A stretch of DNA of 64,000 nucleotides, from positions 1 through 64,000 of the forward strand of contig PLLP01000008.1 in the NCBI GenBank assembly GCA_003141315.1. Direction: 5' to 3'. The stretch's first letter is position 1. Each line of letters begins with the position of its first letter. The notes under the pieces are model-generated. The model searched no databases. It saw nothing but the letters and a program-made list of their open reading frames with translations, and was not told where the DNA came from. Source of the stretch: Phycisphaerales bacterium (lineage in GTDB: Bacteria > Planctomycetota > Phycisphaerae > Sedimentisphaerales > Anaerobacaceae). Below, piece by piece: positions 34,064-43,424 of this stretch. The position numbers and the translations under genes were made by a program.

Positions 34064-35626
34064 TTATCTTATATCCTTCTGCAGCTTGTACTCGACGCCG
34101 TCAATGAGTGCCTGCCAGGAAGCCTCGATGATATTTTCCGAACAGCCGACGGTGCCCCAGAACGAATCTTTGTCGCGGAACTGGATGTTGACGCGAACAC
34201 GGGCGGCGGTACCGGCCCCGGCGTTAACGACACGCACCTTATAATCAATCAGGTGAATATCGCTTATCGACGGATAAAATTTTCCGAGCGATTTTTGTAT
34301 CGCAGCATCGAGGGCATCGACAGGACCATCGCCTTCACCAACCTGGTGTTCCACGTTGCCTGCCACTTTAAGCTTAACCGTCGCCTCGGTGAACATCTCG
34401 CCGGAAGCGTGTTTCACCACTGACGTATTGTATTTGATAAGCTCGAAAAACGGCTTATACGTCCCCATAACCTTCCTCACAAGAAGCTCGAAGCTGGCGT
34501 TGGCGGCCTCGAACTGGTAGCCCTCGTTCTCGAGCCTTTGAACTTCATCAAGTATTCTGCCGGCCAGTTTCTTGTCCCCGGCAATCTTTGATTTTTCAAG
34601 CTCAGCGAGGATATTCGATTTGCCGCTCAGCTCCGATATCAGGAATCTGCGTTCGTTTCCGACAACAGCCGGGTCGATATGTTCATAAGTGCGCCTGTTT
34701 TTGCGCAGGGCATCGACGTGGAGGCCAGCCTTATGAGCAAATGCGCTTTCCCCGACATAAGGCATATTTATCACAGGCGACAGGTTAGCAATCTCAAAAA
34801 TATAGCGGGAAACCTCCGTCAGCTGTTTCAGTTTATCAGGCACAAGCACATCGAATCCCATTTTTATCGCCAGGTTCGGAATCACCGAACACAAATTGGC
34901 GTTCCCACACCGTTCTCCGAGGCCGTTAATCGTCCCCTGGATATGACGGGCGCCGGCCTGCACCGCCGCAAGGCTGTTTGCCACCGCGCAATCGCTGTCG
35001 TTATGCGTGTGAATGCCAATCTCAATTTTGCCGAATTTTTTAAATATAGTTTTGGTAATATTGAAAATTTCTTCCGGCAATGTCCCGCCGTTCGTATCGC
35101 AGAGAACCAGCACATCGGCACCGGCGCCGCAGACCGCTTCAAGTACCTTTGCCGCATATTCCGGATTGTCCCGGAAACCGTCAAAAAAATGCTCAGCATC
35201 GAAAATCACCTCAAGCCCCTTGCTTTTAAGATACTTGACCGAGTCCGCACAAATCTGCAGATTCCTGTCGAGCGAACAGCCGAGAACCGTCTCTACCTGC
35301 ATATCCCAGGCCTTGCCCACCAGCGTAGCGACAGGTGTTTTGCAGGTTATAATACTGTTAATGGATATATCGTCAGCAGGTTTTGTATCGGCACGGTGAG
35401 TGCTGCCAAACGCCGCCAATCTCGAATTCTTCAGGCCCAGGCCGGCCGCATCCTTAAAAAACTGCATCTCTTTGGGGTTAGAGGCAGCATAACCGCCTTC
35501 GATATAATCAACCCCAAGCCCATCGAGGCGCTTGGCAATCAGCAGCTTATCTTCCAGTGAAAAGGTGATCCCTTCCGTTTGCATGCCGTCCCGAAGCGTA
35601 GTATCGTAAATTTTTATCTTTTCCAT
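34064..35626 (-). CDS. cimA: (R)-citramalate synthase
   Basis: 520 residues from the ATG at 35626, which begins MEKIKIYDTTLRDGMQTEG; a longer reading from 35683 adds 19 hydrophobic residues and is less likely. A HMGL-like TIM barrel (DTTLRDG; HTHNDSDCAVANSLAAVQAG; NGLGERCGN) is followed by a C-terminal LeuA dimer/regulatory domain. The DGMQTEGITFSLEDKL pattern is that of the long CimA family, which condenses pyruvate with acetyl-CoA toward isoleucine, rather than LeuA. Feedback inhibition by isoleucine is expected from the family. Confidence 0.85.
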   Translation of the reverse strand: MEKIKIYDTTLRDGMQTEGITFSLEDKLLIAKRLDGLGVDYIEGGYAASNPKEMQFFKDAAGLGLKNSRLAAFGSTHRADTKPADDISINSIITCKTPVATLVGKAWDMQVETVLGCSLDRNLQICADSVKYLKSKGLEVIFDAEHFFDGFRDNPEYAAKVLEAVCGAGADVLVLCDTNGGTLPEEIFNITKTIFKKFGKIEIGIHTHNDSDCAVANSLAAVQAGARHIQGTINGLGERCGNANLCSVIPNLAIKMGFDVLVPDKLKQLTEVSRYIFEIANLSPVINMPYVGESAFAHKAGLHVDALRKNRRTYEHIDPAVVGNERRFLISELSGKSNILAELEKSKIAGDKKLAGRILDEVQRLENEGYQFEAANASFELLVRKVMGTYKPFFELIKYNTSVVKHASGEMFTEATVKLKVAGNVEHQVGEGDGPVDALDAAIQKSLGKFYPSISDIHLIDYKVRVVNAGAGTAARVRVNIQFRDKDSFWGTVGCSENIIEASWQALIDGVEYKLQKDIR

Positions 35627-35878
35627 AATTTTTGACTGAATACCTAAAAAATCAAAAATAAATATCCCGAAACAACCAAACATTCTATATTTCCGGCCAT
35701 AATTGTAAAGGCCTAATTCAGAGACAAACGATGCGGCATATACCAGAAAATCTGCACGAGAGGGGCTGAAAATTTAAAAATTTTTAATAAAATGCTGGCT
35801 TTCCGTTTGAATTAAGTTATAATTCCCCTTTTCAATTTTAATAATGACATTTATATTTGGTATTGAGCCTGAATAATT

Positions 35879-36337
35879 ATGAATTTAACGCAAATTCTTC
35901 AGCCGGGTTGTGTAAGAATACCCCTTGAGGGCAAGGATAAACAATCGGTAATAACCGAACTGGTGGACCTGCTGGATGCTAATCACCTCCTTTCAGACAA
36001 AAAGGTTGTTCTCGATGCCGTGTTGCTTCGCGAAAAAACGAGAAGCACGGGCATAGGTTCCGGCATAGCGATACCGCACGGCAAGTGCGCCGCCGTCAAG
36101 GAACTGGTAATGGCTTTGGGCATTGCGGAGCAGCCTGTCGATTTCGAGAGCATCGACGGCAAACCGGTAAAGATTATCCTGCTTCTCGTTTCACCGTTAA
36201 ACCAGACCGGCCCGCACATCCAGGCACTCGCAAAGATAAGCAGACTGATGCTTGACGAATCCTTCAAAGGCAAATTAGAGAAATGCACCTCCGCACAGCA
36301 GGCTTACGAACTGATAAGCAAAAAAGAAGGACTGTAG
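35879..36337 (+). CDS. ptsN: PTS IIA-like nitrogen-regulatory protein (PtsN)
   Basis: 152 residues, the full length of EIIA-Ntr. The phosphorylated His is His67 in GIAIPHGKC. LLLVSPLNQTGPHIQALAKISRLM is the family motif. It is a phospho-relay regulator, not a sugar transporter by itself. A TATAAT (35818-35823) lies 55 bp upstream with no clear -35 box. The 195-bp gap to cimA shows nothing else. Confidence 0.88.
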   Translation: MNLTQILQPGCVRIPLEGKDKQSVITELVDLLDANHLLSDKKVVLDAVLLREKTRSTGIGSGIAIPHGKCAAVKELVMALGIAEQPVDFESIDGKPVKIILLLVSPLNQTGPHIQALAKISRLMLDESFKGKLEKCTSAQQAYELISKKEGL

Positions 36338-36377
36338 CCTTTTTCACATCCCGGTCAACAATCAGCTTTTCGCATAT

Positions 36378-38981
36378 TTAATTTTTCGATTCCCAAAGCA
36401 CCAGACCCAAATCGTTCGGGTCGGCAATATCCTGGTGTCTCGGCAGCACCCTCACAGAATAGCCTTGTCTGCCTGAGCTCGTAAAAGACATCGACCCGCG
36501 ATACTGGTATTCGCTGTCCTGGCCGTTAGGGCCTTCACAATTCATTTGAACAGATTGGCCGTCCACAATATTGCCCCAGGCATCGACCTGCCCGTGGTAA
36601 AGTTCCACCGATACCTCTTCAGGCCTGATTGAGCCGAGCCTGATAAAGGCCTTAACTGTAAGTTCGGAACCCACTTTAATCTGCGTTTGGTCGGGCTTAA
36701 GCTCCTTTGGAGGTTCTCCATTCTTTATAGTTGCCTGAACATCTTTTATGGAAAGCTGATGCCATGCAGACCTGATTTTCACCTTCCAGTCGGCCAGCGC
36801 CTTTGCACGAGCCATTGTCTGTTCGGCAAGATATTTCCACTTGTCTGCAGCGGGGTTGTAAAATCTTGTCGTATATTCGGCAACCATCCTGTGCGTATTG
36901 AACATTGGCGTAATCAATTTAATCGATTCTTTTACCCTGTGAATCCAACCCCTCGGCAGCCCGTCGGCACAGCGGGTATAGAACAGGGGAACTACCTCCC
37001 TTTCAAGAATATTGTAAAGCGCCTTGGATTCTATCGCATCCTGATAAGCGGTATCCTGGTAAATCTCACCATTGCCGATAGCCCACCCGCCCTCAGGTTT
37101 GTAGCCTTCGCACCACCAGCCGTCGAGAGTGCTGATGTTCAACGCTCCGTTAAGTGCAGCCTTCATCCCGCTCGTGCCGCTGGCCTCCAGCGGCGGCCTG
37201 GGGGTATTGAGCCAGATGTCAACACCTCTCATCAGGTACCTGGCAACGTTCACATCATAATCTTCGAGGAAAACCACACGCCGGCGAACGTTATATTGAC
37301 TGGCAAAATGAATAATCTGCCGGATTATTTCCTTGCCCTGGCTGTCTTTCGGATGGGCCTTTCCGGAAAAGACAATCTGCACCGGCTTTTCAGGGTCGCT
37401 GAGCAGCTTAACAAATCTGCCGGCATCCTGCAGAAGCAAATTTCCTCTTTTGTAAGTCGTAAATCTCCTGGCGAATCCGATGGTAAGGGCCTGCGGGTCA
37501 AGCACTTCATCCGCCCAGTTCAGTTCCGTATGATAAGTGCCTCTTCGCTGCATCTGGGCCTTAAGACGATTCCTGGCAAACGCCACCAGGCTCTCTTTGC
37601 TTCGCTGGTGTATTCGCCAGAATTCCTCGTCGGGTATCTGGTCAATCGTATCCCACTTGAGACCGTCAACAATATCTTCCGCCCAGTTTGTCCCAAGGTA
37701 TCTTTCGTATAAGGAATTTATCTCCTCGGAGAGCCAGCTTTTGACGTGAACGCCGTTGGTAATGGAAGTAATAGGCACATCATTTTCCGGTAAATCCGGC
37801 CAAAGCGGAAGCCACATCTTTCGTGAGACCTGTCCATGCAGCTTGCTTACGCCGTTTCTGTAGGTGCTAAGGTTAATTGCCAATACGGGCATCTTAAACG
37901 TCTCTTTATCATCTCTGGGGACAACCCTTCCGAGCCCCATAAACTGCTGATGGTCTATGCCGAGTTTCGGATAATAATCAGAGAAATATCTATCCATCAA
38001 GTCCGGCGGAAACTCATCGTTGCCGGCCTTAATTGGCGTATGAATTGTAAAAATGTTTCCGGCTTTCGTCGCCTCGAGAGCCTGCTCGAACGTCATATTC
38101 GAAGACGCTCTCAATGCCCGAATCCTCTCCAGCGCCATAAACGCGGCATGTCCTTCGTTCATATGGCAGACAGCCGGCGATATTCCCAGCGCATCGAGAG
38201 CACGCAGACCGCCGATTCCAAGCATAATCTCCTGGCAGATACGCATCTCGAGGTCGCCGCCGTAAAGATTTGCGGTAATCATACGGTCCTGCGAAGAATT
38301 TTCAGGAAGATTGGTGTCGAGCATATACAATTTGATTCTGCCGACGGAAATCGACCAGATTTGCGCCGCCACCTGCCTCGACGGATATTCGACTTTGATT
38401 TTTACCGGCTTACCTTCGCTATTTTCTACAATTTCTATCGGTATATTATACAGGTCGTTGTCGGAATAGACTTCCTGCTGCCAGCCGTCTATATTCAAAT
38501 ATTGCCTGAAATATCCTTTTTGATACAACAGGCCCACACCTACCAGCGGAACGCCAAGGTCGGAAGCGCTCTTCAAATGGTCGCCCGCCAGAAGGCCGAG
38601 CCCCCCCGAATAAAATGGCAGTGATTCGTGAATGCCGAATTCGGCGCTGAAATATGCAATCACAGGTTTGCCTGATTTCGCGGTATTTCGCTCGTACCAG
38701 ACGGGCGCGTTAAGATAAGAATCCAGCTTCTGACGGGCCCGCTGCACTTCCGAAACAAAGCCGCGGTTTGCGGCAAGCTCATTTAATCTTTCCTGCGTCA
38801 CCGCGCCAAGAAGCTTTACCGGGTTGTGGGAAAAGGCCTTCCAGAGACGGCTGTCTATCCGATTAAAAAGCCCGACATAATCCAGATTCCAGCACCAATA
38901 CATATTCCGGGCAATAAAGTCCAAATCCTTCAAAGCTGCCGGCAGCGCAGGCACAACGGTAAAAGTATGTACACCTGACAT
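36378..38981 (-). CDS. glgP: Alpha-glucan (glycogen) phosphorylase, DUF3417 type
   Basis: 867 residues. An N-terminal DUF3417 segment (about 10-115, LDFIARNMYWCWNLDYV) precedes the GT35 core. The PLP lysine lies in EASGTSGMKAALNGALNIST (about residue 605) and NEGHAAFMALERI forms part of the active site. The C-terminus (about 770-867) is a beta domain found in this long subfamily. It releases glucose-1-phosphate from alpha-glucans. It lies at the promoter-distal end of the minus-strand carbohydrate block (down to 36378). Confidence 0.92.
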   Translation of the reverse strand: MSGVHTFTVVPALPAALKDLDFIARNMYWCWNLDYVGLFNRIDSRLWKAFSHNPVKLLGAVTQERLNELAANRGFVSEVQRARQKLDSYLNAPVWYERNTAKSGKPVIAYFSAEFGIHESLPFYSGGLGLLAGDHLKSASDLGVPLVGVGLLYQKGYFRQYLNIDGWQQEVYSDNDLYNIPIEIVENSEGKPVKIKVEYPSRQVAAQIWSISVGRIKLYMLDTNLPENSSQDRMITANLYGGDLEMRICQEIMLGIGGLRALDALGISPAVCHMNEGHAAFMALERIRALRASSNMTFEQALEATKAGNIFTIHTPIKAGNDEFPPDLMDRYFSDYYPKLGIDHQQFMGLGRVVPRDDKETFKMPVLAINLSTYRNGVSKLHGQVSRKMWLPLWPDLPENDVPITSITNGVHVKSWLSEEINSLYERYLGTNWAEDIVDGLKWDTIDQIPDEEFWRIHQRSKESLVAFARNRLKAQMQRRGTYHTELNWADEVLDPQALTIGFARRFTTYKRGNLLLQDAGRFVKLLSDPEKPVQIVFSGKAHPKDSQGKEIIRQIIHFASQYNVRRRVVFLEDYDVNVARYLMRGVDIWLNTPRPPLEASGTSGMKAALNGALNISTLDGWWCEGYKPEGGWAIGNGEIYQDTAYQDAIESKALYNILEREVVPLFYTRCADGLPRGWIHRVKESIKLITPMFNTHRMVAEYTTRFYNPAADKWKYLAEQTMARAKALADWKVKIRSAWHQLSIKDVQATIKNGEPPKELKPDQTQIKVGSELTVKAFIRLGSIRPEEVSVELYHGQVDAWGNIVDGQSVQMNCEGPNGQDSEYQYRGSMSFTSSGRQGYSVRVLPRHQDIADPNDLGLVLWESKN

Positions 38982-39232
38982 GACAAACCCTCAGTTAGTC
39001 CTAAAAAATCAGTAATAGTTTATCCAGCCAAAAAAACGTTCTATCTAACCTAAGATAATCGACAATTCTGCCGGTTTGCTTAATCGCAAAAAACGCCGCG
39101 GGATAGCCAACATCCAAAGTCCTATATAATCACAGGTTTCAGCGAAAGATAAGATAAACGGTTCTTAAAGCCATTAAAATGTATAAGGAAAAAACCGTTG
39201 TGTGAGAACTGCTTCAGAATGAAAGGAGAAGA

Positions 39233-40387
39233 TTACCTGAGCCGGTCAAAAAATATAGTGCTTTTCTGCTCTACGCAGGCAGCCGCATAAAGATACATCG
39301 CCGCCGACCAGCTCTGCCAGTCCTGGCCGGCAGGTTTGCCGTCCTGGGCCTTTAGCCACTCATTAAAACCGAATTCGACATCGGCCTTTCGTGCAGGCCT
39401 TACGAGTTCGGTAAGGTTTAACAACCTCTGCTCGGCAAGTTCATATTTGCCCGCCGCAACAAGGGCCGCCACATAAAAGCCGCATATAAAAGGCCAGATA
39501 CCCCCGTTATGATACTCGCCCGGCTGATTATATTTTTCATACCGGCTCATCCAGTCGGCATCTTTCGGCCTGATAAACGGAAACAAATTCGGCGGCAAAC
39601 GTACTGCCAAATCGCCGCTCTTTCTTAATGCCGTTGTTTCCCTTTCAACCCAGGAAATTATTTTTTTCGACCGATGAGAATCCGCCAAGCCTGAAATTAT
39701 CGCCAGGCTGTTGCCCAAAAGGTCAAACCGTTCGCTCTGATACACCTTATACGCCCAAAGCGCGTAATAAGGTTTATTGCGCACCTTCAATCCCTCGTGA
39801 ACCCGGCCCGCTGGTATTGCGAACCTGTCCATTGCCTCCCGCAGATTTGCCGCCCGCTTATTCTGCCCCAAAAGCCGCAGATACGTGTACACTATCGTAT
39901 TTACATACAAACCATAACCGAGCACCCACTGCTCATCACGCCAGTCGCTTGTGGGAAGCTGCGCAACCAGAAAACGATTCGTCGGGCTTTGGTATTCCAT
40001 CCACTTCATCGCCCGCTGCAAAGCCTCTTCGAGAAATTTCTTCTCGCCGGCCGTCTTGCGATACAGTGCGACAGCCATAATAAATAACGGCGTCGTATCG
40101 CTTGCCCCCCTGTCATCCTTGTCGTGAACGAGTGATGGGATATGCCCAAGCGGCGACTGGTTTTTCGCCAGCGTTTCGAGAACCCTGCGGAGCATCCCGA
40201 TTAGTTTTTCATTCCCGCTGGCTAAAATCCCCAGCGAGCTTATCAGCAAATCTCTTGTGTAAGGTTCCGGATACCCCCAGCCCGCAGCCCTCGGCAGCCC
40301 CCTGAAAGGCCCCCTGTTGTTATGCAATAAAACCTCAACAGCCGCCTTCTTCGCACGATTTACTAAACCAATATGCTCTTCATTCAT
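39233..40387 (-). CDS. GH100-like (alkaline/neutral invertase family) glycoside hydrolase
   Basis: 384 residues, alpha/alpha-barrel type. The features are AAGWGYPEPYTRDLLISSLG near the start, PTSDWRDEQWVLGYGLYVN with an Asp-Trp pair, PGEYHNGGIWPFICGFYVAAL, and GQDWQSWSAAMYLYA near the end. These match the GH100 or amylo-alpha-1,6-glucosidase clan from memory. Sucrose or a related glycoside could be the substrate. No signal peptide, so cytoplasmic. Neighbours are a phosphorylase and two GT4 enzymes. Confidence 0.65.
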   Translation of the reverse strand: MNEEHIGLVNRAKKAAVEVLLHNNRGPFRGLPRAAGWGYPEPYTRDLLISSLGILASGNEKLIGMLRRVLETLAKNQSPLGHIPSLVHDKDDRGASDTTPLFIMAVALYRKTAGEKKFLEEALQRAMKWMEYQSPTNRFLVAQLPTSDWRDEQWVLGYGLYVNTIVYTYLRLLGQNKRAANLREAMDRFAIPAGRVHEGLKVRNKPYYALWAYKVYQSERFDLLGNSLAIISGLADSHRSKKIISWVERETTALRKSGDLAVRLPPNLFPFIRPKDADWMSRYEKYNQPGEYHNGGIWPFICGFYVAALVAAGKYELAEQRLLNLTELVRPARKADVEFGFNEWLKAQDGKPAGQDWQSWSAAMYLYAAACVEQKSTIFFDRLR

Positions 40388-40396
40388 TTTTTATTC

Positions 40397-40411
40397 TCCG
40401 CCGCAGGCGGA
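40397..40411. repeat. Short palindrome of the TCCGCC/GGCGGA dispersed family
   Basis: TCCGCCGCAGGCGGA lies in the 58-bp gap between the hydrolase and the GT4 gene. Confidence 0.7.
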
Positions 40412-40445
40412 CTGGATTTCGGATATCCGATATTCCTGATAATTT

Positions 40446-41588
40446 TCAATCTATGCCGAGTTTTCGCTGAACTATTTCGACAAATTTTTTCGCCACGACG
40501 CGATAATCGAAATTCTCGACAACCCTTTTTCTTCCCTCCTGCCCCATCTTATCCCGCAGCGACGCATCGGTCATCAGCTCCATCAGGTACTTCGCAATAT
40601 CGTGAACGCTCGCCCTGTAATCCACAATGCGGGGGCTCTTAAACACTATCTTCTGCACCGTCCCGTCGCCGGAATCATCGCCGGATACCATTTCCCGCAA
40701 TCTTATCTCCGTCGCAACATCCGCCAGGTATCCCGTTTTCCCGTGTATCATCGTATCGAGCATTCCCATCGCTTTTATTCCGATGACAGGCTTGCCGCAG
40801 GCATTCGCCTCGACCTGTATCATACCGAACCCTTCCAGCCTCGATGGCGCCGCATAGATATCGCATGCTGCCAGAATATACGGCATAAAATTACGCGACA
40901 CCCGGCTTGTCGTATAGACAACATTTTTGTCGATGCCGAGATGCGCCGCCAACTGCAAATCCTCGAAGTTCTGCTTTTCTGTTCGCGGCTGAGGCCAGAC
41001 CTTGCAGACATATTTCCAGTCCGGCGCCTTTGTGTCGTTGATTGCAAGGGCCTGCATAACCTCCTGCCCGCCTTTCGATGCCGCATCGCCGCCGACGGTA
41101 AGAACCATAATCTGGTCATCGGCAATACCAAGCGTCTCGCGAACCGCCGCCACTTTGGTATCCTTTTTGTCGCGGGGCATAAAGGAATCCGTATCACAGC
41201 CGACAGGCAGCACCTCGATATTCTTACCCGAAAGCCCGTCCCTGATATACACCTTCTTAACCCAGTTCGATGTCACAAGAATCAGCGGCAAATCTTCCAG
41301 CACTTCCGCATAATTGGCAAGATAACCATCAGCTACCAGCCACGGAACAGGCGTAATGCCATATCTTTGAGGATGAAGAACCAAATGCGGTGTATGCCCC
41401 CAATACCCGACGCCGACAACTATATCAGGCTCGAACCACCGGTAATACCATTCCTTTTCCTGGGCAGCCTCGAAATTTACCGAATGAACATCGACGCCCA
41501 TCTCCTCCAGCCCCCTGTGAAGCAGATGTCCCTGCGTCGCCAATCCTGCCGGCGAAGGCGGATAATCATACAAAAGCAAAATCTTCAT
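40446..41588 (-). CDS. GT4-family glycosyltransferase
   Basis: 380 residues, GT-B fold: N-terminal domain with YYRWFEPDIVVGVGYWG, then a C-terminal domain with LTVGGDAASKGGQEVMQALA and the nucleotide-sugar motif APSRLEGFGMIQVEANACGKPVIG (E-x7-E type). Cytoplasmic, no signal peptide. It overlaps the PIG-L gene by 4 bp (ATGA), a sign of one operon. The acceptor and donor are not predictable. Confidence 0.85.
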   Translation of the reverse strand: MKILLLYDYPPSPAGLATQGHLLHRGLEEMGVDVHSVNFEAAQEKEWYYRWFEPDIVVGVGYWGHTPHLVLHPQRYGITPVPWLVADGYLANYAEVLEDLPLILVTSNWVKKVYIRDGLSGKNIEVLPVGCDTDSFMPRDKKDTKVAAVRETLGIADDQIMVLTVGGDAASKGGQEVMQALAINDTKAPDWKYVCKVWPQPRTEKQNFEDLQLAAHLGIDKNVVYTTSRVSRNFMPYILAACDIYAAPSRLEGFGMIQVEANACGKPVIGIKAMGMLDTMIHGKTGYLADVATEIRLREMVSGDDSGDGTVQKIVFKSPRIVDYRASVHDIAKYLMELMTDASLRDKMGQEGRKRVVENFDYRVVAKKFVEIVQRKLGID

Positions 41589-42256
41589 TGACCAGACTCC
41601 TTTTTTGAACCAGTATTACCAGTCTTGTTTTTCAGCCAGAACGCCTCCTGTCCTGGTGTCGTCCTTGCCTCGAAACTATCCTTACCAAATCCGTAAAGGC
41701 TGGTGATAATCTCGTATTTTTTCCGCCACACTTTTGCGGGCAGCTGCGTAAATAAATCCGCACCTTCTATCGCCCTCGGCAGATACTGCATGAGGCCGTC
41801 CTCATAAGCAAAGGTAAACACACGTCCCGCCGACAGCTCGCCCTCCCGCCATAATTCCAGCACCGCACTGCCCGTTTCCTCGTGCCGGAGGTGCCTTGTG
41901 TATTCTCCCGAAATACTGTGTGTAATAATAACGTCAAAACTCTTTTCCGGCAACAAGTCCATTATTGTTCGTTTGACGAGTTTTCCATCGAGCGGCTTCT
42001 TGTTCGCATCTGGCGAATCATCGAGGTCGCCCATAAATCCCGCTGCTCCGTATTCCTTTACAACACGGAAAAATTTCGGCGCCCTGTCCGCATCGCTCTT
42101 CCTGCAAAGCGTTATTATAGTCCATTTCGTCTCCGGGTGCATCAGCATAGTCCCCCCTGCCCATAATGTTTCATCATCAGGATGTGCGACAATCACAGCG
42201 GCAGTGCCGGCTTTCGGAAAAAATTCGGGACTTTTTTTGTCGCCATTTACGGCCAT
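41585..42256 (-). CDS. PIG-L/LmbE-family deacetylase
   Basis: 223 residues. The zinc-binding motif AHPDDETLWAGG lies near residues 21-32, and HSISGEYTRHLRHEETGSAV has the later His. Such enzymes remove acetyl groups from N-acetylglucosaminyl compounds. It is coupled to the GT4 gene, a typical pairing for building a glycoside. Confidence 0.85.
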   Translation of the reverse strand: MAVNGDKKSPEFFPKAGTAAVIVAHPDDETLWAGGTMLMHPETKWTIITLCRKSDADRAPKFFRVVKEYGAAGFMGDLDDSPDANKKPLDGKLVKRTIMDLLPEKSFDVIITHSISGEYTRHLRHEETGSAVLELWREGELSAGRVFTFAYEDGLMQYLPRAIEGADLFTQLPAKVWRKKYEIITSLYGFGKDSFEARTTPGQEAFWLKNKTGNTGSKKESGQ

Positions 42257-42260
42257 CAGT

Positions 42261-43364
42261 TCACGAGCCTTTAGTTTGTGCGTAGAGCAGAACCAGGTCT
42301 ATGATAAACAAAAGCACGATTGTGGTTTCCAGCACAACCATCAGGAAATTATTCGCATCCTGCTGCAGAAGCTGATAAAGGTCGCCGAGAGTCTTCTGCT
42401 TCTCCTGGATAATCCTGTGCCAGTCAAAAAGGTGAAAACGCTTGGAGAGGTGCTGATAAATCCTCGCAAAGTGCCAGTCGCCGAAAAATTTCGTAACGTT
42501 CAAAAACTCGTCGCTAAGCCTTGCGAGGTCCACGCGAATCTCCCGCAGATTTCTGTGAACCTCCCTGTTAATCCGCATCCTTCTGCGGGACATATCCCGA
42601 TACGCCACCTCGAGAGCGGCATCCATAATGCGGTCATAAGCCTCCAGTTCCACCAGCTGAACGTTTGCCATTTCCATAATATGCAGGATGTCCGCGAGGT
42701 CCTCTTTTTCCCCCACGACCAGCGCCGCATCCCAGTCCACAACCACCAGGTCGCTGTCATAATATGTAAGGTAAAATTCGGTCGATTCAATCATTTCCTG
42801 TTCCGAGAGGGCGGTTTCATTTTGCTCTTCCGTAAGCATCGCCGCAACCTCTCTTCGATTACTCATCAGCCACTGCTCAGCCGATATTTTCGCCTCGCCC
42901 TCCGAACCCGGCAGCGACTTCAAACAAAAAACCGTATAATTCTCGCTCTGCTCAAGGCTGGAAACAGGCTTGATACAAAATGGCTTTATTTCCTTGAACA
43001 CATCTTGTGCGAGGGTTCTGGCCTGCGCCTCTAAAGAAACGCCGTCAATATCGATGTTGTGATACCCGACCAAATCCTTTATTTTTTCAACCTCGAAGGG
43101 AACGCGAATCTGGATACTCACGGCACCGACATTAAACAGCTTCACACTTACTCTAACAGGCACCTGTGCAGAACCGACTTTTCGCATTTTCTCCGGCAGT
43201 TCCGCCATTTGTGGCCGGTAGAAGAACAGCTGTTTCGGGCTGCGTTTATCCGGCTCAATCGAATACTCCTTCAGAGGCACGCCCAGAAGCTGCTTAATCT
43301 GTTCGCGGCTCATATCGTAAGCCAGGTCAAACGCAAAAATATAGACAACTTCTCCACGATACAT
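42261..43364 (-). CDS. DUF155/RMD1-like membrane-anchored protein
   Basis: 367 residues. The soluble part has acidic helical stretches (YYDSDLVVVDWDAALVVGEKEDL; ELEAYDRIMDAALEVAYRDMSRRR), then a coiled coil. One hydrophobic segment lies at the C-terminus (about 342-362, FLMVVLETTIVLLFIIDLVLL). This matches the RMD1/DUF155 layout, although similarity is weak. It sits five bp upstream of the PIG-L gene in the same direction. Function unknown. Confidence 0.5.
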   Translation of the reverse strand: MYRGEVVYIFAFDLAYDMSREQIKQLLGVPLKEYSIEPDKRSPKQLFFYRPQMAELPEKMRKVGSAQVPVRVSVKLFNVGAVSIQIRVPFEVEKIKDLVGYHNIDIDGVSLEAQARTLAQDVFKEIKPFCIKPVSSLEQSENYTVFCLKSLPGSEGEAKISAEQWLMSNRREVAAMLTEEQNETALSEQEMIESTEFYLTYYDSDLVVVDWDAALVVGEKEDLADILHIMEMANVQLVELEAYDRIMDAALEVAYRDMSRRRMRINREVHRNLREIRVDLARLSDEFLNVTKFFGDWHFARIYQHLSKRFHLFDWHRIIQEKQKTLGDLYQLLQQDANNFLMVVLETTIVLLFIIDLVLLYAQTKGS

Positions 43365-43424
43365 AAAGTCTTTTCCCGGATTTCAATAAATCAGCATCAA
43401 GCACACGTCTTTTATCTTACCAGA